NCBI GenBank assembly: GCA_020747015.1
Contig: JAGTJM010000002.1
Span: 434,001 to 498,000 of the forward strand
Reading direction: 5' to 3'
Length of the DNA stretch: 64,000 nt
Source: Pyrenochaeta sp. MPI-SDFR-AT-0127
Taxonomy: Eukaryota; Ascomycota; Dothideomycetes; Pleosporales; Cucurbitariaceae
Made by a program: the position numbers and the translations under genes. Below the pieces are notes generated by a model, which was not told the origin of the DNA, did not search any database, and saw only the letters and a program-made list of their open reading frames with translations. Below are positions 9,803 through 21,069 of the stretch, piece by piece; position 1 is the stretch's first letter, and the number at the start of each line of letters is the position of its first letter.

Positions 9803-12052
9803 TTACATCTCAGCGTAGAGGAAGTTACCATCCTCATCAACATACTCGATAGTCTGCTTGGTGACGCAGTAGCCCTCCTCCTCCCATGGAAGGGTGGGGT
9901 ATGGGAAGATGCCAGACGATGGGTACTCGGGCTTTCCGCTGCCGTGCTCCTCGTACTCAGAACCCTCAGGCAGAGGAATGTCGATGGGCGAAGGCTTGTA
10001 CACGAAGGGCTCACCGGCAGGCTTGCCCTTGGTGGCCTCAGGAAGGTCCTCGTACGGTGCACTCAGATCTGGGAGCTCGTACTCGTTCTCGGCAGGTGTA
10101 ACCTTGGTGCACTTGACTGAAATGTGGAAGTTGGGGATGTCCTCAGGGTTCAGCTCGCCATTGACACCGACGACCTTGTAGTGGAGGTTCTCTGCTAGGT
10201 AGGGCTCAACATCCTCGGGCTTGAGCGACTTGAGCTCGCCGTAGTACTCCTTGCCCTGAAGGCAGGAAGTGAGCGGGAGAGTACCCTCAGTCATGACTGG
10301 ATAGGAGGCGTTGCCGCCACCAGCCTTCATGCCGCCGAGAATGCCATAGGCACCAACGTAGTTGGATTGCTGAGTGTAATCGGTTGATGGATCATAGTCA
10401 GCCTCACCAGAGGTGCTGTTGGTGTAGGGAGCGGTGGAGTTGGTGACTGGGTAAGGGGCGGTGGAGTTGCCGTGGGTGGAGTTACCGCTTGGCTGGCCGA
10501 TGAAGCAGTGGACCGTGTAGGAACCATCAAGAGCGTACTTATCAGCGACAACTGAGACAACGTGGTGGTAGTCACCCTCCTTCAATGGACGGCCGAGGTA
10601 CTGGCCGGTATGATCATCAGTCGCACGCTTGGTGAGAGCCCTGGCGCCACCTCCATAGAGGCTAGTGACGGCACGGGCAACCTGGGCATAAGAGCGGTCG
10701 CTCGTCTCAGGGTAGTGGTAACCAAGAACACGGGTTTCCCTGACGTCATTGCTGGTGAAATAGTTGCCGGAAGTGTCCTTGGTGAAGGGCTTCAGAGGAG
10801 TGTTGCTGTTCTTCGACTCTCCCTGATTCCACTGAGCCATGGGGCGGTTGATGTTGCCGTTTGCCATGTACGAGTTGGGGACAATGAGCTGGTACATAGC
10901 GAGAAGACGATCAACGTTGGTGTGATGAAGCCAGAAGATGGGATCGAACGAGGACACGTCAAGGTAGTACATGTGACCGCCGGTTTCACCACCAGCAGTG
11001 TTGTGAATAGCATCGTGGACAGACTCGAAGCTGTCGCTACCGGACAAGTCGGTGCGCACACCAATGGCAGAAGTACTGGCAGAGCCCCAAGGCTGCTTGC
11101 TGGCGAACAGAGCAAAGACACGGTCACGGAGAGAGATACGCTGGGCGTTGAAGCGAGCGTTCATCTCGTTGTTGTTGCTGCGGGTAGGGTTGGCGACCGG
11201 GCGGCGAAGTGTCTGGGGAAAGTTGTTCCATGGGCCTCCTCCCATCTCAGAGGGAAGGGAGCTACCAAAGCTGTACGAGTAGAGAGGGTTGTTGATGGTA
11301 ACCGTTCCCTGGGGCTTGGTGACGGTAACCTGCTGATCACGGATCACGGTCGGGACGGTGGGCTGGTTCGCACCAGGATCCTGAGCCCAATCCCAGTATG
11401 GCATACGGAGAGTGGCCGCAGCGTTCCTCCATCGCTGCTGCTGACCCGAGGGGAAGGTGCTAATGACCTCCAGGACGCTCTGGTACCAAGCTTGCTACTC
11501 AAACTGTTAGTGTACGTTTTATGCGATTTACAGTGGTCTGCATACCTCGTAGATGGCAAGATAGGGCCTGTGCCAGGACCCAAAGAGAGTCTGCGCATGG
11601 GGGCAGAAACCAGCCTGGTTGAGAAGAGGAGTAGGGAAGTTGTTCCACGACTGGAAGGGACGGCCGTGGACACCAGAGACCTGGTAGTACGAGAGCCTGT
11701 CGTTCTTGTCCTTGGCCTGGAACCTCTCCATACCCAGAAGATACAAGTTCCACTGGTCGGCATTGTTCCTCAGTTGACGGATCTCGAGACGGGGGGACGA
11801 GGTCCTTCCGTTGTTGCAGGCGCCGTTGGAGCCAGTGCCTGCGTTGCAAACACCGGTGATGGCAGTGAAGCCACCCGACTGGCGTTTCTCGAGCTCACCG
11901 GCAACCTCGTCGATGTGGGACTTGATGTTGTCATCGGCGCGGCGGTGTGCGTGGTGGTGAGCACCGTGCTGGAAGGCAACGGTGAACTGGAGGAGGGCAA
12001 AGAGAGCGACCAGCATGGTCATCATGCTCTGGGGTTTGCTAAAGTTTGCCAT
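9803..12052 (-). CDS. Secreted tyrosinase (type-3 copper polyphenol oxidase)
   Basis: Two exons: 12052-11546 and 11494-9803; 732 aa. The 51 nt intron has donor GTATGC and acceptor GTAG. The N-terminus MANFSKPQSMMTMLVALFAL starts a signal peptide; a His-rich stretch (HGAHHHAHRR) and a Kex2-like KR at residues 56-57 suggest a processed propeptide. CuA ligands are visible as GVHGRP (H129), CPHAQ (H152) and SWHRPY (H161). CuB ligands are SVHDAIH (H329, H333) and FWLHH (H359/360), followed by NVDRLLAMYQ. Such enzymes oxidise monophenols and diphenols to quinones, feeding melanin or phenol detoxification. The last 330 residues form the usual C-terminal shielding domain, interrupted by a run of NST sequons around 10400-10490. 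All copper ligands are present, so activity is expected. Confidence 0.95.
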
Positions 12053-14655
12053 GATGAAGGTATATGCACGTTTGTGGGAAAAGACCGGAAGGGCCTGAGC
12101 CGAAAAATGAACAGACTCTGGGACCCAAAGAGAGCAAAGGAATATTAAAAGCGATGCGTATGCTAAAGAGCGGAACGACCTTGGTGCAAGTCCAAAGGTC
12201 TGCAAAGAAAGAGTCCTGGAAGAAACCTCGACGTCAACGACTACGAGGGATCAAAGGGTTGGCGTACCAGGGCATGGACGGGCAGTCGGCAGGGTCATAT
12301 ATCGAAACATGCTCCTTCAAGGCTATGCTCAACACGGACTGGGCGGATCCCGTTCGTCGCCAAAAAGGACACGAGGCGGTGGAGCTGGAGCAGTAGCGCA
12401 TCGTATTCGTGGCAGCATCCAGGGTGATTGGGCGAGCAATGCGAGCTGTGGGGAATTTGGGAGCCCCTGTTGGTCCCGAAACGAGCAGACACCAACGATC
12501 CGCAGCGTATGGCCGCGTCTACCCCTGACTTGCCCAGAAGCAGATAAGCACAGGCTGCTGAGCGTGAGCCAACTGGCGCTGGTGTGCGCCTCCAAACGGC
12601 CCTCGCGGTGGGGTCGCAAGATCCTGTGTCGTACGCTGGAGATAGACATTGTCCATGGTGCCTGTTCCGCCTCGCTCGTCCTGTGCGACGGGTTTTGACA
12701 GGCAGAGCGTGGACGAGCTGGAGCACCACATCATCGACGCACCCGGGCGTTGTACGAGCCACCGAGGGTTCCCAAGCCATGACGATCCCGAACCATGCTT
12801 TCCTCCAGTGGCCACTAGCATCCAGCCATTGCGCCTCAAGCACGACCCTGCCCAAGACATGCTGCAGCCAACAGAGCGCTGGTGCAGTCAGCTCTCGCGT
12901 CCAGTTTGATTGCAAGCGCGGGACTCCTCCAACGATGGGTGCAAGCAATGCAAGGCGGTCAGCAGCGAGTGAGAGAGAATAGAAAGATGGGCGCCGCATG
13001 GTTTTCTCCCGCGTATCATCATCTCGCAGTGTCGCTCCATGTCGATGTAAGGCAGGTCGTGATCTTAATATGGGTAGCCTGTTGTGTTCCCTCGCCGGCC
13101 CAGTAGGAAGGCACCGCCGCCCCTGGTCGCTTCCTTCCTCGGCTGCTCGCTTGTTTGGCCCAAAAACTTATGCAGGAACACAACACCGCCTCGTTTCACC
13201 ACCGCACGCACACTCCACCCGCTTACGATGCCATGGCCCCACCATGCGTCGTTGTTTCGATTCTCCTATTTTACGCTGGCCTGCGTTGCTTGACTTGATG
13301 TCAAGCTTTCATGCTGCTGTGGGGTTCCGCCCGTGATGGCCCTCAGTAGCCTACCGGAATGTCATCCGAGCCACGGCATGACATGCCATTGCTCTGGCCT
13401 GGAGGCCAGCGACACTGCAAACTTTGCAACGATGCTCTCGCTGTGAGTGCCTAGGTCTTGACAAGACATGGCAATACTCAGGCTCATGGCATGCGGCAAG
13501 ACACGAGGCCAATTCGACCGACACGCGAAGGCCAAATTTCGTTCCTACGCCGCCTGCTGAAGGCATCCAACACATGGCTGAAGTGCTCACTGACGCCGTG
13601 CCGTGCCTCGTATGTCAAGAGACATTCTTGGTCTATTTTTTCCCGCCGAGGCTCCTAACGCATCCAGCCAACCAGCACTCGACAAGATCCTTCCTGAGCT
13701 GCATTACTCTATGGAAGCTGTCCGTCTTACACCGTCTTCCTCACCTTTCACCTGATCAGGAACACTTCCACACGCGCTGGTCTTATGCCGCCCGCGTCTC
13801 GACCGTTGTGGTACGACCATTGGTGGCTTCCCCGAGTCTCCTTCTGCACATGCATGCTTGAGGCGCACCATGTGGTACCAATGACCATTATTGTGGCTGC
13901 GCCAAACATTGCAGCCTTAAGCCTCAGGGGGGTGCTAGCAGTCCATCTAATCTGACCAGCCGAAAGGTTAAACTCGGAAGTATTTTTATGCTATCACTGA
14001 CGTGCATAGTCCACCTTGAGTCGTGTAAAAATTCCCATAGGCTTGAAAAAGTAAAAGAGAATCTCACTTCTCGGGACGCAGGCAATAACGTGATTATCCG
14101 AGTGCCACTTCTCGTGTGAAGACACTTCAGTCATGCTTGCCCAAACAAAACACCACTAGCAGCAGCGCCTCAGCGGTCTATCTTCTGGCTACTCATCTCT
14201 CGCCTTAGACATAAGCTCTTATGCCTTCGTAGTAACTCATTAGCACCCTTTGTTCATTCACTACTCGCTTCCTCAAAGGAGTTGTTATTTGCATCTTCCG
14301 CAATTGCCCTCGGCGCTTTACAAGCTCTTAACTGATTCGATCCAGCTCACTGTCGTTCATCTCAGGCTGCCTGATAATCCGACCGTAGTTCGTTGACCTC
14401 ACCTTGCAAGTCCTTGACCCAAGAGAAAATACTACAGCCGTGTGGTCCTTAACTTCTGTTTGAGACAATGCGGCCTAAGGCTCGCAGAGACATGCTCATT
14501 ACGAAGGCACTCGCAGTTCTGCTTGATATTGTTTGGTAGGTTCCTGTCTGTGTGCTCTTCGGCACTCGGTAAACACCCGGTCCTGCTAGTCGAATTTTAA
14601 GTGCTGCAAGTTCGTCGATCAGCTTCTGCCCCGTTCCTCCAGATCTGTACAGCCC
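12053..14655. other. Long intergenic region upstream of tyrosinase
   Basis: About 2.6 kb. The part next to 12053 is the tyrosinase promoter and leader. Overlapping open frames on both strands between 12295 and 13000 and around 13424-13861 have no domains and compete with each other, as expected for GC-rich noncoding DNA. From 13900 to 14650 I see nothing. Confidence 0.5.
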
Positions 14656-15301
14656 TTACCCGCCCGTTGTTCTAACGGCTGACTGTCTACCACTATCCGT
14701 CTCCCCAGCTGTGCCTCGCTCAGCCGCTTTGGGAACACGCCCAATTCCTAAGACTTGCAGTCTCGCCTGCATCAGTGCGGCGATGGCATGCGAATATTCT
14801 GCTTCTCCTCGCAGCTGCTGTCGCTTCCACTTCCGCTCCCGCTCCCGCTCTACAGATATCTCCAGCTTAGATCCAGCAATGACCTTGTTACTACGTTTCA
14901 TTGGGATAGGACCCAGTGCCAACCTTTTGCTGCCTTGAAACGCTTTTTCCACTTCACAGCTTCCAGCTTGTGAAGCTATAGACAGGAACTCATCTCTCGC
15001 CTCGCTCTCGCCCGCTATTTCTCCCTCGTACCCCAGTCGTGCAGCACATATCTCGAGTCGCATCTGCAATGAGCCAACGGGCGGAAAGTAGCACTCATTG
15101 CTAGTGTTACATTTTTGAGGCCTGTCAATCGGTGGCTGCTGTTCACTCGTCGGTTCTGGCGCAAAGGCGCGGTCGAAGTCAGGAAACGCCGAAGAGAACG
15201 TGCTAGTCGGTGTGGTGATCATATATGGCATCCTCACCGTGCAAAAGGAAAAAGATGTAGATGGCAAGATAGACCAACACGGACAACGCTGCGAAAGGCA
15301 T
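14656..15301 (-). CDS. Putative small membrane-anchored or secreted protein, unknown family
   Basis: Tentative two-exon model on the minus strand: 15301-15238 and 15155-14656; 187 aa. The 82 nt intron has donor GTGAGG, branch CTGAC and acceptor CCAG, and joins a hydrophobic N-terminus (MPFAALSVLVYLAIYIFFLL) to a longer charged frame in phase. The hydrophobic segment could be a signal anchor or signal peptide. Next come a short Pro/Gln linker, a CNTSNEC pair of cysteines, a helical part (MRLEICAARLGYEGE) and a basic Arg/Lys-rich stretch (VERERERKWKRQQLRGEAE). If translated without splicing, the second frame could start at ATG 15231 instead, giving a soluble 191-residue protein. The order of helix, linker and basic region reads like real protein, but I recognise no family. 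Confidence 0.5.
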
Positions 15302-15589
15302 CCAAGCTATGCTATTTCTAATCGTGTCATCTTCAAGGCATGTGAACCATGGTTCATTCCTCCCAGCACCAACGACCCCAACATTTATACTATGACGCAA
15401 ACACAACGATGCAAACTCTACAGCATAAGCAACAAATATGGTATCATTCCCTCACCCTATGTATGTATCTCGTTCGTAAAAAGTCCGCAATACGCGCTTA
15501 TCGCTATAGCCATGAATGAAGCGAACCAACGTGGGTATATACTCGTTTTTGTGTGCTTATCCCAAGTGAAAAATGAACATTTTCGACAA

Positions 15590-15600
15590 CCCCCCCCCCC
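15590..15600. repeat. Poly-C tract (11 C on the plus strand)
   Basis: Uninterrupted C11 run 64-74 bp downstream of the Bck1 stop codon; it would be a G11 tract in that gene's 3' UTR if transcribed. Confidence 0.8.
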
Positions 15601-15663
15601 TCCTTCAACTTAAGTCTACTTATCTGAATGCATTCCCTTTTTTTTTCTTTCCTAAACCCCCAA

Positions 15664-18600
15664 CTACTGGAACGCCCCCCTAATCTTTGCATAGAGCTCC
15701 GTGTCCAAGAAATTATAGTTTGGATCGCTGAAGCAGAACGGTGCGCGGAGCAGCGTCTCTGCCGTCGGTCGTTCAGTGGGATCAATCGTGAAACAGTCGT
15801 ACATGAAGCTCAAGCCCTCGACGCCAATGACCCTAGACACATCTTCTGGGATAGGAGGAGCCTGGTTCAAGCTTCCAAGTTTGTAGATTGCGCCAATGGC
15901 TTCCTCTTTGCTCCAGGGCCGTTTGCCTGCAAACATTTCCAGCACGACGCAGCCAAGAGACCAAATGTCTACTTTGGCGGAGTAGCCTTGGCCCTGGGAG
16001 CGAATAACTTCAGGTGCCATCCAGAAGACGGAGCCTTGCATTGAGTTTGTCACGTCGTTACCATAGATATTGTCTGTCTTTTTGGAGATACCAAAGTCGG
16101 AGATCTTGCATGTGCCGTCGAGGTCGAGGAGGATGTTGTCGGCTTTGAGATCACGATGTAGAATGCCTTCTCTGTGGAGATACGATAGTCCTAGAAGAGT
16201 CTGTCTTGTCAAACTGGACACGACGGATTCTTCAAACTTGCCGTGCTTGCGGATGCAGGAGCCTACGGAACCACCACTGATGTACTCCAGGAAAATAGAG
16301 ATGGAGTATTCTTTACGCTCGCAACCAAGGTACTGCACAATATTGGGGTGGTCCAGATGTTGCATCGTATCAATCTCCTGGTCGAGGGATTTGACGAGTT
16401 CTTTGATCTTGTCCTTGTCTGAACCGGCAGCTTTTGCATTGACCTCGACCTGCTTAACGGCGATAAGTTCACCTGTGGTGATGTTCATACCGAGATAAAC
16501 GCGACCGAATGTGCCCTTGCCGATCAGTTGACCTTTCATCCATTTGAACGTTGGCTGGCGGGATAATGAAGGTAGATGATCTTGAGGGATCGTCTCGAGC
16601 TGGATTAGACGTGATCCTCGGGGAGGCTTGACCTGCTCAATTCTGGCGTGGAACATCTTCGTTGACTTCCTTCTCACAATGTCACCGCCATTGCGGAGTG
16701 TAGCGACGCGTGAAGGGCCTGCTCCACCGGGTACCTGCCCGGGAAGAGGGCGCTTCTCGAGAGGCTGATATTGTGATTTGACCACTTCACGGATGGATTT
16801 TGTGCGCCCAAGGCCAACACCCGACTTTCTCAAATTGCGTTGAGCAATAGATTGCAAGCCAGCTTTACCTCGGGTCAGAGGCTGGTTTACAACACTTTCA
16901 TTTAATGTTGATAAGGTAGCACGACCATCATTCGGAACTTCGTTCGACGCGTCCGTCTCCTCCTCCTCAAGCATCGGCTGATCGAGGTTGACATTGGGAA
17001 AGAGTTCGTCGAGATGATCTACAAGTTGCTCGGCAGGCGGACGATTCGCCCAGACATCGCTGGCAAATGATTCGCGGCGCGAGAATCGATTCGACTCATC
17101 TGGCGAATCAGTCCAGGTAGCGGACGCGGCCGATTCGGGGTGGAAGTCGCTTGGTTGTGATTCGCGGTCGGCCGTTGCACTTTGCTCTGCAGATTTTTCT
17201 GCAACCTTGTTTAGCGACGTCTTGGATTCTTGTGTCTTGACCGTAAGATTTGGTCGTTGGCTGCGCGAATTGCTTCTCGCAATGGGAACAGATTTGGCGG
17301 GTGTAGGAGGACCAGCGCGCGCGAGCGGTGCAGCGAATAGGCCATCATCGGAATCATCGTCGGAGGAATCAACAGGATGGAGGTTTGGCGACTTGGATAT
17401 GAAAGAAACTCTAGCTTCTTCAAAGTCGTGCGTTGGACCCCAGACCGATGCTCGTGACGGCTCTCTGCTAAGCGCGGACATGGGCGGACGTGCCGAATGT
17501 GGACTGAGATCTGGTGACTTTGATCGCTCCTCTCTCAGTTTCGACACTGCTGGGTTCTGCGCAATCGGCATTGCGAGAGATAGACTGGGTTTCTCGGGTG
17601 ACGAGTTGTCGGGGGAATCTTCCTCATAGTCAGGTATTCTGAATGGCGTACCGCCCTTGCTCATTGTGTACTCGCCGGGGCTGCGAGGTGACCCACCTGG
17701 ACTGTTTCTACCGGACTTGCTTCCAAAACCATTCTCTCGTAAAATCGTCGCAGAGGGGCGTTGGCTCTCTGGCGACACATCATCCTTTGGTGGAGGCTTT
17801 GGAGGCGCTTTATTCGCTGCCCCAATGGCCCCTCCAGCAATGCCAGCTCCAATGATGGCAGCTGCTATACCAGTCAGTCCGCCAGGGCCTTGTGGTATCG
17901 CCTTGCGTTTTTCGGTCTGAGATTCTGTCGAACGTCGCTTGGGGTTAGCATCATCGCCTTCAGGCCATGACGTTCGATTCTTGGCCCTTGATAAAGAGTT
18001 GGCTTTGAGTAAGGTACTCGTATCGGCTGGAACAGGCGGTGGCTCCCGCAGAGGAACTAGCTGTTTGCTCTTGAGTCGTTCTTCCCCGAAAGGCTTCTTG
18101 ATTTCGTCATAAGGCGAATTACGCGGTTCATCAAAGTCGATTATCCCAGCACTTCGGAAGCTGACACTATCGCTTGATGCAGAATTTGGATCAGAATTGT
18201 TCCCCTTGAGCCGCTGCATGCGGCCTTTCAGGTACTCGTCCTGTTTCCGCTTGGTCTCTTTTCGGTGTTCTTCCGCAGCAATTTCGAGTAGTCGTCGGCG
18301 CTCTTGTTCTGGCAAGTCATCGCCGGCAGCCCATGACGGCCCGGGGGGCCTGTAGCCACCATGTAGTCTATCAGCTACAGCATCAGGCGTCAACTCGTTC
18401 TTCTCGGCTAGTTTACGTAACGCCGCGCTCTTGTCGGGTACCAGCGTAGATTCTCCAGACTTGCCGCCAGGAGAGTCCAGCTGAGACTCAGCATTGAGGC
18501 GAGTATATGTTGCCTCATCAATGGTTTTCCCAGACGCGTGTGGAAGCGAGACACCAAGCCCAGTAGATGTTGCAGTTGTGCCCTCCTGCGGGACTTTGAC

Positions 18601-21069
18601 GAAGATCTTAAGTTCCCCAACCCGATTTCCGAACTGAGATCGAGCCTTGAGTAACTTAGAGTCGGAAAGGGGTTCTTCATGCTCATATTGGCCCGGCAAT
18701 GTGAGATGCAGTTCCACGCCATGGATAAGACTCAGGCCGTGACTCAACTCTTCGCAACAAACAGCTCGTAAGGCTGCTGCTGACTCCACGTTGGTGATAT
18801 CAACTAGACGGTAGTTCCAGCCGTCTGGCGTAACAAATGCGTACTTGCGATCTTCTCCCTTTGATGTTCGTCCGCGGCCAGCCGTTCGGTTGTCCGACTC
18901 CATTTGAGCAGACCGTCTTGACGGAGGCCGGTCGTTCAGAGATGTTTCACTAGAGTTCATACCAGCCTTACCGAATAAACCAGTAGGATGATTGCGATGA
19001 CTTGCTGGGCTAGTCGGGGAGTCTAAACTGGTATCATCCGGAGAGGGATGGCTCTCTTTCTTCCTCTCCCTACCCATGATCTTATTGAAGAATCCTTTGT
19101 GGTGTTCTTTAGCGCTCATTGGAACCTCTCCTGGGTCGTATCTTGATAGTCCAGTGCCAGGCCGGGACCCCTCATATCCATTCTTTCTGTTTTCGTTACG
19201 GCTTTCCGATCGGCCGTCAAACGACCTTCCGGAGGGTGGACCCGAACCAGTGTTTGCAAAAGTGGACAAATTTGACTCGGAGCTGTTTCCACGATTGTGC
19301 GAGTAGTAACGCGATGCCGAGCTATTCAAACCGGCACTGTTCAGCCCGGCACTGAGCTGTCCTCCATTCGTGGCAAGACGGGCTGAAGGGAGCCCTGGAC
19401 TGTGTTGTGGACTTGATTGCCGAAACGATCCAGCATTGAGTGACGATGGACCAAAGTCACCAGAGGCACTTGGACTGTGTTTCTTGGACCTGGGCTCCAA
19501 GTCACGCAATACCTCCTTGGAGTAAGCACTACGCGCTGGTCCTTCAGAGAAGTCTGGAGTCGTTCCAAGTCCGGGGACCGTGAAATTCCGCTGTGTCGAT
19601 ATCCGCCTGGGTATGGTTGGCGCTACACCTCCACCAGGCGATTGTACAAGCAACTGACGGCCGGGGCTTTCTTCACCGTTCCCGGCGGTAGTCGGCGTGG
19701 ATCCAAAATCCATGCGGGTGCCCATGTAAGGTGAGTTCTCCACAGTACCTTCCGTTCCAGCGCTGGCCAATGTCAGCCCAGTGTCGGAGCGCTGTGGATT
19801 TCGGCCACTACTCGATGTTCCAGTTTCGACAATCGAGCGAACAAGTCTACGGAGCTTGCGACCTTCGTCTCTTTCCCTGTTCTGGTCCCAGCCAGTCCCA
19901 CTTGCGGTGCATTGCTTGGCCAACTGCGGGAATATAACCTGATGCATCATTGCCACATTCCCCTTGCTACCATGGCCGCGACCTATGTCGAGGAACCTTG
20001 AGCCTTCCAAACCGAGTGTCTTGAAGGTTTGTTGCCAGTCGCTGGAGAAGCCATTGCTGGCTAGCCAGAGTTGCACGCGATCGGCAGGCCATTGTACGGA
20101 GGCGTCATGCGGTGATATAGGGGTGGCGCCGTTACTGTCGGGACGGAAGACGCTGCCTTGGTGCTGCGGCTGGGGGTTCTGTAGAGTCGCTGTAGGGGGT
20201 CCAGGCGAGTCATAGCCCGGTAGTCTATCTGTGGGAATGTTCAGATGATTGCGGCTGCTGGGGGTCGGAGGGACATTGAAGCCTTGGTTTGCGCCATACT
20301 GCACGCTCTGCACGCTGTCATGAAGGCTGGGGAAGCCTGCCGCCGAGCCGTCCGTGTTTGCTGAGTAGTTGTCGTCTCTGTAGAAGGTTGGCTCTGCATA
20401 CTGCCTCGAGGTGTGCAGTGGAGGAATGCCAACGCCAGGCCCAAACGACTCGCCGCCAGGGATATATGTAGCCGATGTAAGAGGCGCTTCGTGGTGCTGT
20501 TGTGGAGGCGGCGGCCCCGGCGGGGGAGGAAGATGATTTGGGTAGTTCTGATACAGGCTGGGGTTGTAGCCTTGGTTCTGGTACTGTCTGGGCGGCCCCC
20601 AGTTGTTGTTTGAGTGCGGCGGAGGCGGAATTGATATTCCACCCAGATTGTTGTATCCCGTGGGTCTTGGAGGGGGTGGGGGAAGGGCGATATGGCCCGA
20701 GGGCGTCGACGTAGGCTGGGGCGGCGGAGGGGGTATGTACTGATGCATGGCTGGACGCTGGAGGTAGCTCTGCTGCCTCTGTACTAGATGTGGGTCGGCT
20801 ACGGTATGCGCCCTTCCTCGCGGGCTCGTCGAGAGGGTACCGCTTCCAGGCGACAGTGCCGGGTAGGGAGAGCCCAGGTTGACAATGGGCGTGAGCAGGG
20901 AGGAGGAGGGAGGAGATGTCACGTTTTGGCTGTCGGGCAGTAAAAGGCCGTTCGGCGGGTTGCGATTCGATCGAGCTGTAGACAGGGGCGCTGGAGGTCC
21001 GCGACGACCGGCGCGGTCTGAACTGCTGGAAATATTGGACGAGGACCGCTGCCGGGACTCTATGGGCAT
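15664..21069 (-). CDS. BCK1: Bck1/Mkh1-type MAP kinase kinase kinase (cell-wall integrity pathway)
   Basis: One uninterrupted exon, 1801 aa. The kinase domain lies at about residues 1510-1776: GKGTFGRVY glycine loop, AVKQVEV lysine, HRDLKADNILLD catalytic loop, DFGISKK and MAPEVIRS. In the order and position of its parts it matches fungal Bck1, Mkh1 and Mik1, the MAPKKK between protein kinase C and the Mkk-Slt2 cascade that maintains the wall. The N-terminal third is Pro/Ser-rich with poly-proline runs. A SAM-like block (VQLWLASNGFSSDWQQTF, about residues 323-380) and an RA/ubiquitin-like block (about 744-825) precede a long disordered region. The N-terminus is at ATG 21069. It is divergent from pyruvate decarboxylase. 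Assignment to Bck1 rather than Ste11 rests on length and domain spacing. Confidence 0.93.
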   Translation of the reverse strand: MPIESRQRSSSNISSSSDRAGRRGPPAPLSTARSNRNPPNGLLLPDSQNVTSPPSSSLLTPIVNLGSPYPALSPGSGTLSTSPRGRAHTVADPHLVQRQQSYLQRPAMHQYIPPPPPQPTSTPSGHIALPPPPPRPTGYNNLGGISIPPPPHSNNNWGPPRQYQNQGYNPSLYQNYPNHLPPPPGPPPPQQHHEAPLTSATYIPGGESFGPGVGIPPLHTSRQYAEPTFYRDDNYSANTDGSAAGFPSLHDSVQSVQYGANQGFNVPPTPSSRNHLNIPTDRLPGYDSPGPPTATLQNPQPQHQGSVFRPDSNGATPISPHDASVQWPADRVQLWLASNGFSSDWQQTFKTLGLEGSRFLDIGRGHGSKGNVAMMHQVIFPQLAKQCTASGTGWDQNRERDEGRKLRRLVRSIVETGTSSSGRNPQRSDTGLTLASAGTEGTVENSPYMGTRMDFGSTPTTAGNGEESPGRQLLVQSPGGGVAPTIPRRISTQRNFTVPGLGTTPDFSEGPARSAYSKEVLRDLEPRSKKHSPSASGDFGPSSLNAGSFRQSSPQHSPGLPSARLATNGGQLSAGLNSAGLNSSASRYYSHNRGNSSESNLSTFANTGSGPPSGRSFDGRSESRNENRKNGYEGSRPGTGLSRYDPGEVPMSAKEHHKGFFNKIMGRERKKESHPSPDDTSLDSPTSPASHRNHPTGLFGKAGMNSSETSLNDRPPSRRSAQMESDNRTAGRGRTSKGEDRKYAFVTPDGWNYRLVDITNVESAAALRAVCCEELSHGLSLIHGVELHLTLPGQYEHEEPLSDSKLLKARSQFGNRVGELKIFVKVPQEGTTATSTGLGVSLPHASGKTIDEATYTRLNAESQLDSPGGKSGESTLVPDKSAALRKLAEKNELTPDAVADRLHGGYRPPGPSWAAGDDLPEQERRRLLEIAAEEHRKETKRKQDEYLKGRMQRLKGNNSDPNSASSDSVSFRSAGIIDFDEPRNSPYDEIKKPFGEERLKSKQLVPLREPPPVPADTSTLLKANSLSRAKNRTSWPEGDDANPKRRSTESQTEKRKAIPQGPGGLTGIAAAIIGAGIAGGAIGAANKAPPKPPPKDDVSPESQRPSATILRENGFGSKSGRNSPGGSPRSPGEYTMSKGGTPFRIPDYEEDSPDNSSPEKPSLSLAMPIAQNPAVSKLREERSKSPDLSPHSARPPMSALSREPSRASVWGPTHDFEEARVSFISKSPNLHPVDSSDDDSDDGLFAAPLARAGPPTPAKSVPIARSNSRSQRPNLTVKTQESKTSLNKVAEKSAEQSATADRESQPSDFHPESAASATWTDSPDESNRFSRRESFASDVWANRPPAEQLVDHLDELFPNVNLDQPMLEEEETDASNEVPNDGRATLSTLNESVVNQPLTRGKAGLQSIAQRNLRKSGVGLGRTKSIREVVKSQYQPLEKRPLPGQVPGGAGPSRVATLRNGGDIVRRKSTKMFHARIEQVKPPRGSRLIQLETIPQDHLPSLSRQPTFKWMKGQLIGKGTFGRVYLGMNITTGELIAVKQVEVNAKAAGSDKDKIKELVKSLDQEIDTMQHLDHPNIVQYLGCERKEYSISIFLEYISGGSVGSCIRKHGKFEESVVSSLTRQTLLGLSYLHREGILHRDLKADNILLDLDGTCKISDFGISKKTDNIYGNDVTNSMQGSVFWMAPEVIRSQGQGYSAKVDIWSLGCVVLEMFAGKRPWSKEEAIGAIYKLGSLNQAPPIPEDVSRVIGVEGLSFMYDCFTIDPTERPTAETLLRAPFCFSDPNYNFLDTELYAKIRGAFQ

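Noticed and set aside
10562..12148. 528-codon open frame on the plus strand opposite the tyrosinase gene
   Set aside because: It is antisense to a well-supported gene, begins at a non-ATG codon, crosses the intron and has no domain. Long antisense frames follow from codon bias.
12295..12999. Minus-strand frame of 234 codons upstream of tyrosinase
   Set aside because: Competes with two plus-strand frames over the same bases and has no motif; typical of GC-rich noncoding DNA.
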